Assembly (NCBI GenBank): GCA_023419375.1
Contig: JAEZYD010000060.1
Coordinates: 1 to 64,000 of the forward strand
Source of the DNA: Pseudomonadota bacterium
GTDB lineage: Bacteria; Desulfobacterota; Desulfovibrionia; Desulfovibrionales; Desulfovibrionaceae
Length of the DNA stretch: 64,000 nucleotides
Reading direction: 5' to 3'
The notes beneath the pieces were generated by a model. The model had not been told where the DNA came from. It ran no database searches and saw only the letters and a program-made list of their open reading frames with translations. Within the stretch, counting starts at the first letter, position 1. Each line of letters begins with the position of its first letter. This document shows positions 26,045 to 33,733 of the stretch, in pieces. The translations under genes were made by a program, and so were the position numbers.

Positions 26045-26752
26045 ATGAAGCGTCCTATCATTGAGATTGACGAAGAAAAATGCAACGGCTGCGGGCAATG
26101 CGTACTCGACTGCGCTGAGGGCGCGCTTGCCATCATTGACGGCAAGGCCAAGCTTGTCAGCGACATTTACTGCGACGGTCTCGGCGCGTGTCTGAACTGC
26201 CCCGAGGGCGCGCTGCGCCTTGTGGAAAGGGAAGCCCCCGAATTTGATGAGGAGGCGGCCCTTGCCGCCAAGGCAAAAAGGGATGGAACCGCCCAGCCCC
26301 ACCGTCCGCACGGCGGCGGCTGCCCCGGCAGCATGGCGCGCACGTTCACCCCGCTGACCGGCGGCCCGGCAACCATGGCCCCCGCCGGATCGCAAGACCT
26401 GCGGGCGCAGGTGCCCACCTGGCCCATCCAGTTGCGGCTGGTTCCGCCCACAGCGCCCTATCTGCGCGGGGCCAACATCCTGCTGGCCGCCCATTGCGCA
26501 GGCTTTGCCCTGCCCAATCTGCATGCGGACTGGATGCGCGGGCGCGTGCCCATCATTGCCTGCCCCAAGCTTGAAGACAATGAAGTGCTGGTCGAAAGAC
26601 TCACAGCCATCATCAAACAGGGCGGCATTGCGGGCATTACCGTGCTGCGCATGAGCGTACCCTGCTGCGGCGGGCTGGACAGGCTGGCGCACCGCGCCAT
26701 TGAGGCCGCAGGCAGCACCTTGACGCTGGAGACGCATATTGTACAATTGTAA
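26045..26752 (+). CDS. Ferredoxin-like iron-sulfur protein
   Basis: 235 residues. The N-terminal 65 residues resemble a 2[4Fe-4S] ferredoxin: CNGCGQCVLDC is a complete CxxCxxCxxxC set, and YCDGLGACLNCPEGA is a partial second set, one residue short between its last two cysteines. The remaining 170 residues carry three further cysteine sites (AHCAG, IACPK and VPCCGG) that could bind metal. Proteins of this type occur in sulfate reducers as putative electron carriers. It is coupled to gph by one-base spacing. Partner enzymes cannot be named. Confidence 0.8.
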   Translation: MKRPIIEIDEEKCNGCGQCVLDCAEGALAIIDGKAKLVSDIYCDGLGACLNCPEGALRLVEREAPEFDEEAALAAKAKRDGTAQPHRPHGGGCPGSMARTFTPLTGGPATMAPAGSQDLRAQVPTWPIQLRLVPPTAPYLRGANILLAAHCAGFALPNLHADWMRGRVPIIACPKLEDNEVLVERLTAIIKQGGIAGITVLRMSVPCCGGLDRLAHRAIEAAGSTLTLETHIVQL

Positions 26753-26804
26753 GCACCCTACACGAAGTATACGTGGGCAAGAAATGCCCATGTAGGAAAC
26801 ACCT

Positions 26805-26860
26805 AAAGTCCGCCTTGACAAAACATAGTGTAGTGCTATGTTTTAGGGGCGGGCTTTTTA
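26805..26860 (+). terminator. Terminator before metA
   Basis: AAAACATAG and CTATGTTTT form the inner stem and GTCCGCC/GGGCGGGC an outer one, followed by TTTTTA. It closes the gph-ferredoxin transcript. Confidence 0.82.
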
Positions 26861-26872
26861 TTGACTGAAATT

Positions 26873-26940
26873 GCCCAAAAACCGTAACCCGCAGACGGGC
26901 CGTAAGGGGCAGTGAACCCACTGCCAGGTAAGACTGCTTT
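26873..26940 (+). promoter_or_regulatory. Structured leader of metA (candidate cis-regulatory RNA)
   Basis: The 100 bases before metA hold two compact hairpins: CCCGCAGACGGG, then GGCAGTG/CACTGCC around AACC. The sequence does not match the SAM-I, SAM-II or cobalamin aptamer patterns that I can recall. It could be an unassigned methionine-linked leader or merely a stable 5' end. Confidence 0.3.
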
Positions 26941-26959
26941 GCTGTAAAGGATCGTCGAC

Positions 26960-27895
26960 ATGCCCATCAAGATTCCTGCTGATCTTCCCGCCTGTGCAGC
27001 GCTTGAGAGCGAAAACATCTTTGTGATGACGGAAGATCGCGCTGTCCAGCAGGACATTCGTCCGCTGGAAATCGCCATCGTCAACCTCATGCCCACCAAG
27101 ATCGCCACAGAAACGCAGTTGCTGCGGCTTTTGAGTAATTCGCCCCTTCAGGTCAACATCACCCTGCTGCGCACAGAAGCTCACGAATCCAAAAATACTC
27201 CCGCACAGCACCTTGAGCGTTTTTACAAGACATTTTCAGAAATTCGCCACGGCAGCTTTGACGGCATGATCGTGACCGGCGCCCCGGTGGAACATCTCCC
27301 TTTTGAGGATGTGGACTACTGGCACGAGCTGCTGGACATCATGACCTTTGCGCAAAGCCGCGTGTACTCCACCCTGTACATCTGCTGGGCGGCGCAGGCG
27401 GCCCTGTACCATTTTTACGGTATCCCCAAGTACGCCCTGCCTGCCAAAGTTTCCGGCGTGTTCCAGCACAACATCTTGCAGCCAGGCTGCCGCCTGTTCA
27501 GCGGCTTTGACGATACCTTTGCAGCGCCCCATTCGCGCCATACGGAAGTTCGCGCCGAGGATGTGAGCAAACAATCCGCGCTGCGCATTCTTGCCGAATC
27601 GCCAGAAGCCGGGCTTGCCCTGGTTGAGAGCCGCGATCACTCGCAGGTTTTCATGACCGGGCACCTTGAGTACGACAGGGGCACCCTGGATGCGGAGTTC
27701 CGCCGCGATCAGGAAAGGGGCATGAGTCCCATACCGCCCAGCAACTACTATCCCGGCAACGACCCCAGCCGTCTGCCCAACATGAACTGGAGGGCGCACG
27801 CTCACCTGTTCTACTGCAACTGGCTCAACTACTACGTATACCAGGAAACGCCCTTCAGCCTTACTGCCATTGCCCGTGACCGGCAGGGCAAGTAA
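26960..27895 (+). CDS. metA: Homoserine O-acyltransferase of the MetA family, predicted acetyl-specific
   Basis: 311 residues with the MetA fold. It activates homoserine for methionine synthesis. The catalytic cysteine is Cys142 in YICWAAQAALYHFYG; HPR-like histidine and glutamate positions follow later (SRHTEVRAED, FMTGHLEYD). Residue 111, in TGAPVEHLPFE, is glutamate. In this family Gly111 (as in E. coli TGAPLG) goes with succinyl-CoA and Glu111 with acetyl-CoA, so O-acetylhomoserine is the predicted product, despite the usual name homoserine O-succinyltransferase. A single gene between its leader and iscR. Confidence 0.9.
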   Translation: MPIKIPADLPACAALESENIFVMTEDRAVQQDIRPLEIAIVNLMPTKIATETQLLRLLSNSPLQVNITLLRTEAHESKNTPAQHLERFYKTFSEIRHGSFDGMIVTGAPVEHLPFEDVDYWHELLDIMTFAQSRVYSTLYICWAAQAALYHFYGIPKYALPAKVSGVFQHNILQPGCRLFSGFDDTFAAPHSRHTEVRAEDVSKQSALRILAESPEAGLALVESRDHSQVFMTGHLEYDRGTLDAEFRRDQERGMSPIPPSNYYPGNDPSRLPNMNWRAHAHLFYCNWLNYYVYQETPFSLTAIARDRQGK

Positions 27896-27904
27896 GAGTT
27901 CATA

Positions 27905-27925
27905 ATCCTGAACCCCCTACAGGAT
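27905..27925. promoter_or_regulatory. Inverted repeat before iscR
   Basis: ATCCTG and CAGGAT are separated by nine bases, just upstream of the Rrf2-type regulator. It may be its own operator. The right arm overlaps the probable ribosome-site region. Confidence 0.35.
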
Positions 27926-27937
27926 ACGAGGATGCCT

Positions 27938-28381
27938 ATGCGATTTTCTACCAGAACCCGATACGGATTGCGCTTTTTGCTGCGTCTGGCGGCCCAGCCC
28001 CAGGGCTCTCTTTTGCAACTGGGACAGGTGGCCCGTGAAGAAAACATCTCATCGGGCTATCTGGAACAGATAGTGCGGGCACTGCGCCCCATGGGCATTT
28101 TGCGTGCAGTGCGCGGTTCTGGCGGCGGGTACTCCCTTGCCAAATCGCCAACTGATATTAACATTGAAGAAGTCTTTCAGCATCTTGAGGGTGAAATTTC
28201 CCCTGTGCGCTGTCTGAGCAAGGGCCGCCATTGTCAACGCGAATCCCACTGCTCCACCCGGGGCTTCTGGACAGAACTGGACGGGCACATCCGCTCCTTC
28301 CTGCATAAGCGCACCTTGCAGGAAATCATAGACTCAGAGAAATGCTCCGTAACGGGAGGCAATCATGTGGAATTACACTGA
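27938..28381 (+). CDS. iscR: Rrf2-family iron-sulfur cluster regulator, IscR-like
   Basis: A 147-residue Rrf2 protein with an N-terminal winged helix (RYGLRFLLRLA to LRAVRGSGGGYSLAK) and three cysteines at 92, 99 and 105, the spacing used by IscR to hold a [2Fe-2S] cluster. Cluster occupancy would report iron-sulfur status and adjust the downstream genes. The start at 27938 is chosen because GAGG lies six bases ahead of it; an ATG two codons earlier touches that site. It overlaps nifU by 17 bases. Confidence 0.87.
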   Translation: MRFSTRTRYGLRFLLRLAAQPQGSLLQLGQVAREENISSGYLEQIVRALRPMGILRAVRGSGGGYSLAKSPTDINIEEVFQHLEGEISPVRCLSKGRHCQRESHCSTRGFWTELDGHIRSFLHKRTLQEIIDSEKCSVTGGNHVELH

Positions 28382-29201
28382 AGCAGTACACGACCACTTT
28401 CTGCGTCCGCACAATGTGGGTCCCCTTGAAGGCGCCAACGCCATTGGCGAAGTGGGCAGCCTGACATGCGGCGACGCCCTTAAGCTATATCTCAAGATCA
28501 ACGACCAGCACATCATTGAAGACGCCAGCTTTGAAACCTTTGGTTGCGCCAGCGCCATTGCTTCAAGCTCTGTGCTGACCGACATGGTCAAGGGCATGTC
28601 TGTTGAAGACGCGCTCAAGATCACCAACAAGGACATCACCAACGCTTTGGGCGGCCTGCCCAAGCAGAAGATGCACTGCTCCGTCATGGGCCAGGAGGCG
28701 CTTGAAGCAGCCATCCGCCAGTGGAAGGGCGAACCGCCCGTGCCCCATGCCCACGAAGAAGGCAAGCTGGTGTGTAAGTGCTTTGGCATCACAGATGCCC
28801 AGATTATCCGCGCCATCACCGAAAACGGCCTCAAGACCGTTGAAGAAATCACCAACTACACCAAGGCTGGCGGCGCATGCGGCGAATGCCTTGATGAAAT
28901 CGCCGAGATTCTGGCTGGCCAGCTCAAGCAGAAGCCGCTGGTCGAGCTCAAGCCCAAGCCGCGCCTCACCAACGTGCAGCGCATGCAAAAGGTGCTCAAG
29001 ACCATTGACGAAGAAATCCGCCCGCAGCTTGCAGCTGACGGCGGCGACATTGAACTGGTGGATGTGGACGGTCTGCGCGTTGTGGTTTCCCTGCGCGGGC
29101 GCTGCGCCCAGTGCCGGTCGAGCGAAGTGACCATCCGCGATCTGGTGCAGCGCTTGCTGCGCGAACATGTTGAAGCCGACATCGTGGTTGAGGAGGCCTA
29201 A
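28365..29201 (+). CDS. nifU: Iron-sulfur cluster scaffold, full-length NifU
   Basis: 278 residues with three domains. An IscU-like N-terminus (about 1-125) has cysteines in LTCGD, FGCAS and MHCSV. A central [2Fe-2S] ferredoxin-like segment (about 133-190) has VCKCFG and GACGEC. The C-terminal Nfu domain (about 205-275) has CAQC. It assembles clusters from sulfur supplied by the cysteine desulfurase encoded six bases downstream. Full-length NifU was named from nitrogen fixation but is also the general scaffold in many anaerobes, which fits its coupling to an IscR-like regulator here. Confidence 0.95.
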   Translation: MWNYTEAVHDHFLRPHNVGPLEGANAIGEVGSLTCGDALKLYLKINDQHIIEDASFETFGCASAIASSSVLTDMVKGMSVEDALKITNKDITNALGGLPKQKMHCSVMGQEALEAAIRQWKGEPPVPHAHEEGKLVCKCFGITDAQIIRAITENGLKTVEEITNYTKAGGACGECLDEIAEILAGQLKQKPLVELKPKPRLTNVQRMQKVLKTIDEEIRPQLAADGGDIELVDVDGLRVVVSLRGRCAQCRSSEVTIRDLVQRLLREHVEADIVVEEA

Positions 29202-29206
29202 CCGCC

Positions 29207-30361
29207 ATGAAAACCATCTATCTTGACAACAACGCCACCACGGCTGTTGCGCCTGAAGTACGCGATGCCATACTGCCCTATCTGAACGAGCTGTACGGCA
29301 ATCCTTCAAGCATGCACACCTTTGGCGGTCAGGTGGCCGATGCGGTCGAAACGGCCCGTGAGCAGATGGCCGGGCTGCTGGGCGCAAACCCGGACGAAAT
29401 CATCTTTACCTCCTGCGGGTCAGAGAGCGACAACGCCGCCATATGGTCTGCCATCCAGACCCAGCCTGAAAAGCGCCACCTCATCACCACCCGCGTGGAG
29501 CACCCCGCCGTGCTCAGCGTCATGCAGCACTGGGAACGCCAGGGCTACCGGGTGACCTATCTTGGCGTGGACAACAAGGGACGCCTTGACCTGGACGAAT
29601 ACGCAGCCGCGCTCACGCCCGATACGGCGCTGGCATCCATCATGTTTGCCAACAATGAGGTGGGCAATATCTATCCCATCCAGCGCATGGCCGAAATGGC
29701 CAGCGAGCGCGGCGTATTGTTCCATACGGATGCCGTGCAGGCCGTGGGCAAAACGCCCATTGACCTTGCCCATCTGCCTGCGGATATGCTTTCGCTCTCC
29801 GGCCACAAGCTGCACGCCCCCAAGGGTATTGGCGTGCTGTACGTGCGCAAGGGCGTGCGCTTTCGCCCGTTTTTGCGGGGCGGCCATCAGGAACGGGGCC
29901 GCCGTGCGGGTACGGAAAATGTGCCGTACATTGCTGGGCTTGGCGCAGCGGCTCAACTTGCCATTGCGCACATGCAGGAAGAACGCGTCAGCGTGGCCAT
30001 GTTGCGCGACAGGCTCGAACAGGGTCTGCTTGAACGTATCCCCGACTGCATGGTGAACGGCGATGTGGATAACCGCCTGCCCAACACCACCAATATTGCA
30101 TTTAAAAACGTGGAAGGCGAAGCCATCCTGCTCATGCTCGACAGGCTCGGCATCTGCGCAAGCTCCGGGTCTGCCTGCACCTCTGGCAGCCTTGAACCTT
30201 CGCACGTGCTGCGCGCCATGGGTGTGCCCTTTACCTACGCCCACGGCTCCATCCGCCTTTCCCTCTCCCGCTACACCACGCAGGAAGAAGTGGACTTTGT
30301 CATTCAGAACTTCCCTGATGTTATCAAAACCCTGCGCATGATTTCTCCCTTCAAGGATTAA
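29207..30361 (+). CDS. nifS: Cysteine desulfurase
   Basis: 384-residue PLP enzyme (NifS/IscS family) that removes sulfur from cysteine as a persulfide for cluster assembly. The PLP lysine lies in SLSGHKLHAPKG, the active cysteine in ASSGSACTSG and the N-terminal YLDNNATT is intact. It follows nifU closely and ends the iscR-nifU-nifS operon. By sequence alone NifS and IscS are hard to separate; the pairing with NifU favours the NifS name. Confidence 0.94.
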   Translation: MKTIYLDNNATTAVAPEVRDAILPYLNELYGNPSSMHTFGGQVADAVETAREQMAGLLGANPDEIIFTSCGSESDNAAIWSAIQTQPEKRHLITTRVEHPAVLSVMQHWERQGYRVTYLGVDNKGRLDLDEYAAALTPDTALASIMFANNEVGNIYPIQRMAEMASERGVLFHTDAVQAVGKTPIDLAHLPADMLSLSGHKLHAPKGIGVLYVRKGVRFRPFLRGGHQERGRRAGTENVPYIAGLGAAAQLAIAHMQEERVSVAMLRDRLEQGLLERIPDCMVNGDVDNRLPNTTNIAFKNVEGEAILLMLDRLGICASSGSACTSGSLEPSHVLRAMGVPFTYAHGSIRLSLSRYTTQEEVDFVIQNFPDVIKTLRMISPFKD

Positions 30362-30409
30362 TCCTGGCTCAAGCAGCAAGTTGGTGCAGATTCCAATGCC
30401 TGTAGATTA

Positions 30410-30441
30410 TGTGCCGCACTCATCCGGGTGCGGCACATTTT
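30410..30441 (+). terminator. Terminator after nifS
   Basis: TGTGCCGCAC pairs with GTGCGGCACA around an 8-base loop, followed by TTTT. The next 170 bases, up to the HD-GYP gene, hold no recognisable feature. Confidence 0.8.
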
Positions 30442-30614
30442 ACGTCTGCAGAAAAAACTCTGCGCAGTTGCAACATACTGCTCTGGTTGCACCCATGATG
30501 CAAAAAAGGACTCTTTCTTCCGGTCTCTGCGCAAATGAGCCTATTGCCTCCGGGGGCAGGTTGTCCTATCATTTTACTTTGAATATCTGTTCCGATTGGT
30601 GAGAGTGAGGTTTC

Positions 30615-31874
30615 ATGCGTTCAATTCGCCTTTTTGATCTGCTGATGGGTTTTTCGCGTGCGCTGGATATGGTTACGCCGCTTCTTGCCGGGCACCATCT
30701 GCGGGTTGCCTTTTTGAGCCAGGTTATTGCCGAACGCATGCGGTTACCCCGCACCACGCGCAAATACATGCTTATGGCCAGCATGCTGCACGATATTGGC
30801 GCAGTGCCGCTCAAAAGCGATACGCGCGACCTCATCTTTGAGCGCAACAAAGCCTTGCACTGCCGTGCTGGCTGGGCCTTTTGCAAAACAGCAGGCCTGC
30901 CCCGGCCTGTGTGCGACATGGTGCTGCATCACCATACGGAATGGTGCAGCTATGAGGCGTCCGACCAGCACTCACTGCCAGCCAACTGCATCCATCTGGC
31001 TGACCGGGTTGACGTGGCCCTGCGCGGCAAGCAGGCTCCTGACCTGCACAGCATCTGCCTCACCCTGCAGGCACGAGACAGGGAATACGCTCCAGCTTGC
31101 CTTGAAGCACTGGCAACCCTGGCTCATGATGCGGAAATTTCAGCGCTTCTGGACAGCCACGACCGCATGGAAGAATACCTGGCCACGGCATTTGGCTCTG
31201 TGATTCTTGGCCCGGTGCAGCTTGTGGACCTGTGCGGGCTTTTTTCGCAAACCATTGACTCCAAAAGCCCCTTTACCGCCACCCACTCCCTTGGCGTGGC
31301 CTTTACGGCGCGCATGCTGCTCAGGCTGACCCGCATGGCCGATGCCGACGATCTCACAACCATGTTTGTGGCCGGTCTGCTGCATGACATTGGCAAACTC
31401 GCGGTGCCACTCGAAATTCTGGAAAAACCAGCGGCGCTCACGCCTGACGAAGTGCAGGAAATTCAAAAGCATGCTGAAATCAGCATGGATTTGCTGGGTT
31501 CCATACCCGGTTTTACCTGCGTGCGGGAATGGGGGGGCAGACACCACGAACGCATTGACGGCACTGGCTATCCCCACAATATTGAAGGGGGCAGCCTGAC
31601 GCTTCCTGTGCGTATCATCGCCGTGGCGGACGTGTTTACAGCCCTCACAGAAGACCGCCCCTACCGCAACGGCATGCCTCTGGCCGAAGCCATGGGAATC
31701 ATCGTATCCATGACGGAGCTCGGCTATCTGGACAACGACGTGGTAGCGCTCCTGGCCGATAATGTGCTACGCGTCAACAAAGAGCGCATACGCGCCCAGC
31801 GCAAGGCCGCAGCAAACTTTGTGGTTATGCGCAGGCTGTGCGACGAGGCGGCCAAGGCTGCCAGGCAACCTTGA
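30615..31874 (+). CDS. HD-GYP domain protein with a second HD domain
   Basis: 419 residues. The N-terminal half (about 10-150) is an HD-type domain with LLAGHHLRVA, MLHDIGAVP and VLHHHTEW. The C-terminal half (about 200-400) is an HD-GYP domain with THSLGVA, LLHDIGKLAVP and the signature HHERIDGTGYP. HD-GYP enzymes break down cyclic di-GMP. Most ligands of the second domain are present, so activity is plausible. No membrane segment or receiver is seen. It lies 33 bases before the hemerythrin gene, and the two are probably co-transcribed. Confidence 0.86.
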   Translation: MRSIRLFDLLMGFSRALDMVTPLLAGHHLRVAFLSQVIAERMRLPRTTRKYMLMASMLHDIGAVPLKSDTRDLIFERNKALHCRAGWAFCKTAGLPRPVCDMVLHHHTEWCSYEASDQHSLPANCIHLADRVDVALRGKQAPDLHSICLTLQARDREYAPACLEALATLAHDAEISALLDSHDRMEEYLATAFGSVILGPVQLVDLCGLFSQTIDSKSPFTATHSLGVAFTARMLLRLTRMADADDLTTMFVAGLLHDIGKLAVPLEILEKPAALTPDEVQEIQKHAEISMDLLGSIPGFTCVREWGGRHHERIDGTGYPHNIEGGSLTLPVRIIAVADVFTALTEDRPYRNGMPLAEAMGIIVSMTELGYLDNDVVALLADNVLRVNKERIRAQRKAAANFVVMRRLCDEAAKAARQP

Positions 31875-31907
31875 ACTGGGTAGCCATACCCACCGACGGG
31901 GGTAATC

Positions 31908-32912
31908 ATGGGCGTTCCAATCATTTTTCTGATTATTGCTCCCTTGGCTGGCATTATCGCCATGCTGCTCACCCCACCCTTTTCTCGCATTGCTGTTGTC
32001 CTCTCCCTTCTTTTTTCCCTCTGCGGCCTTGTGCTGCTCTACCGCTACCTCCTGCTGCCCCTGCGCTCATTCATAACTGCTCTCTCCCAGCCGGATTCCA
32101 CTGAAATCCCGTCCATCCCCACGGCCTGCGATGTTGTGCGCGCTCTGGAAGACAGCCTCAATGCCAGAGAGGCCACGCTCCGGCACGATCTTGCCGTGGC
32201 GCGCGAAACAGCAGACAAACTCCGGCAGGAAATTCAGGAACTGCGCGAAATACGCGTTGTGGACATGCAGATGCAGCAGACTGCCCTTGCGGCCCTGCGC
32301 AAAGCCCAATCTGAATTGAATGACCTGGCTTCTGCTGCTGATGCGGACAATGGGCTACCCGTGGACCGCCCGCGCATCAGGGAGCGGATGCTTGATCTTT
32401 CTGCGGCGCTGCACCACAGCGAATGCATAGTCCTGCACACCAGACAGCTTTTGGGCACAGCCGACACTGGCAAAGACGAAGCAGATACCAAGCTTGCAGA
32501 GGCTTTTCCCTGGGATAACCGCTACAACACGAACATTCCGGTCATTGACGGCCAGCACAAGCTCTTGCTTTCATACATCAACAAGCTGCACCGTGGAATG
32601 CAGAAGGGCTCCGATAAAAAGCTGCTGCTGGAAATCCTTGATGATCTGACGGGCTATGCTTTCAGCCATTTTGCCACAGAAGAAATTTTCTTCTGCCGCA
32701 CGGCTTACCCGCTCACGGCCCGGCACATTGAAGTGCACCAGAATTTCAGAAAAACAGTGACAGAGCTCAGGGAGGCCGTGCTTGACGACAAGGCCTTTAT
32801 TGATATTGCCTTGCTGGAATACCTGAAAACCTGGCTGGTGGATCATATACAGCAGATGGATGTGGGTTTCGCCCCTTACGTCATGGGTACGAAAAGCACT
32901 CCGGAGCAATAA
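31908..32912 (+). CDS. Membrane-anchored bacteriohemerythrin
   Basis: 334 residues. Two N-terminal membrane helices (about 3-50) are followed by a charged helical stretch, probably coiled coil (about 80-150). The C-terminus is a hemerythrin domain (about 198-330). The di-iron ligands are visible: IDGQHK, SHFATEE, the HxxxH of RHIEVHQNF and DHIQQMD. It should bind oxygen reversibly in the cytoplasm. The architecture resembles a sensor stripped of its output domain, so it may sense or buffer oxygen for the adjacent HD-GYP protein or another partner. Confidence 0.88.
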   Translation: MGVPIIFLIIAPLAGIIAMLLTPPFSRIAVVLSLLFSLCGLVLLYRYLLLPLRSFITALSQPDSTEIPSIPTACDVVRALEDSLNAREATLRHDLAVARETADKLRQEIQELREIRVVDMQMQQTALAALRKAQSELNDLASAADADNGLPVDRPRIRERMLDLSAALHHSECIVLHTRQLLGTADTGKDEADTKLAEAFPWDNRYNTNIPVIDGQHKLLLSYINKLHRGMQKGSDKKLLLEILDDLTGYAFSHFATEEIFFCRTAYPLTARHIEVHQNFRKTVTELREAVLDDKAFIDIALLEYLKTWLVDHIQQMDVGFAPYVMGTKSTPEQ

Positions 32913-32935
32913 TCCACGCTGCTGCATGTTCCAAT

Positions 32936-32958
32936 AAAAAACCCCGCAAAAGCGGGGA
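32936..32958 (-). terminator. Terminator after nrdG
   Basis: On the minus strand CCCCGC and GCGGGG flank a 4-base loop and are followed by six T, about 45 bases past the nrdG stop. Confidence 0.82.
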
Positions 32959-33002
32959 ACAGACGTGACCGGCAGAACAAACAGTCAGGACTCGCAAAAA
33001 AT

Positions 33003-33518
33003 TCAAAGGCTGCGCAATGCTGCCGCTATTCGTTCCCGGGCAGCGCGGTCAAGAAGGCGCTGGTTTGAACTCCCCCTGAACTGCAGCTCAAGGTCGCGGA
33101 GGCTTTCCACATAGGGGCCATCCACAAGCACATCCGTCAGTTCCAGCAGCCGGTTTGTCCAATAGTCATTGCGGGCAAACAGGGCTTCAAATGTGTACCC
33201 CGTGTAGGTCATCACATTTTTGCGCATGGCCTGCACGCCCTCGGCCACGGCGCAGAGCGCCTGGGCCTGCTCAAAGGGCTCCCCGCCAGACAGCGTCACA
33301 CCCGCCAGAAGAGGGTTCTCCCCAATCTGGGCAAGGGCGGCCTCCGCCGTAAACGGAAAGCCGCCCTCAAAGTCGTGCGTCTGCGGATTGTGGCACCCTT
33401 TACAGTGATGCGGGCAACCCTGCGTGAACAATACATACCTCAGGCCCGGGCCGTCCACTATGGATTCCTCCACAATGCCTGACAGCCTCATGACCCCGGC
33501 ATTACCGGATTCAGGCAT
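33003..33518 (-). CDS. nrdG: Anaerobic ribonucleotide reductase activating enzyme
   Basis: Radical SAM activase that installs the glycyl radical on class III ribonucleotide reductase. The [4Fe-4S] motif CPHHCKGC follows FTQG, with TLSGGEPFEQ (SAM contact) and VDGPY further on. About 171 residues if it starts at the ATG at 33518, which overlaps the stop codon of the glycyl-radical small gene by eight bases (translational coupling). An alternative start at 33491 begins MRLSGIVEES, the usual family N-terminus. Last gene of the nrdD operon. Confidence 0.92.
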   Translation of the reverse strand: MPESGNAGVMRLSGIVEESIVDGPGLRYVLFTQGCPHHCKGCHNPQTHDFEGGFPFTAEAALAQIGENPLLAGVTLSGGEPFEQAQALCAVAEGVQAMRKNVMTYTGYTFEALFARNDYWTNRLLELTDVLVDGPYVESLRDLELQFRGSSNQRLLDRAARERIAAALRSL

Positions 33519-33681
33519 GCTTGACACGATCGCGCTCTTCCGAGCGCTTGGCATTGTTGAAACGGTCAAGCGTTCCCACAAGATAACCGGTGATGCGGCG
33601 GGTACGTTCAAAGCCCACATCCTGGCCCACAAGTTTCTGCGCGGGTTTGGTTTCCTCGAACAGACGCGATTTCATTAGCAT
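33511..33681 (-). CDS. Separate glycyl-radical domain of class III ribonucleotide reductase
   Basis: A 56-residue protein with a strong AAGGAG seven bases from its ATG. Its second half reads RRITGYLVGTL followed by DRFNNAKRSEERDRVKH, which is the C-terminal glycyl-radical tail normally fused to NrdD (RxxGY motif). Gly32 is the predicted radical site. The large NrdD subunit just upstream stops without this motif, and the two frames differ, so this is not a simple stop-codon interruption. The intact frame and ribosome site argue that it is made as its own polypeptide, which would dock on NrdD and be activated by NrdG encoded next to it. Confidence 0.82.
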   Translation of the reverse strand: MLMKSRLFEETKPAQKLVGQDVGFERTRRITGYLVGTLDRFNNAKRSEERDRVKHA

Positions 33682-33733
33682 TTTCGCTCTCCTTATCCTT
33701 AAAGCAAAATTGATGAAAAAATGTATTTGACCG

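Noticed and set aside
26861..26959. SAM-I, SAM-II or cobalamin riboswitch before metA
   Set aside because: The conserved cores of these aptamers are absent. Only generic hairpins are seen.
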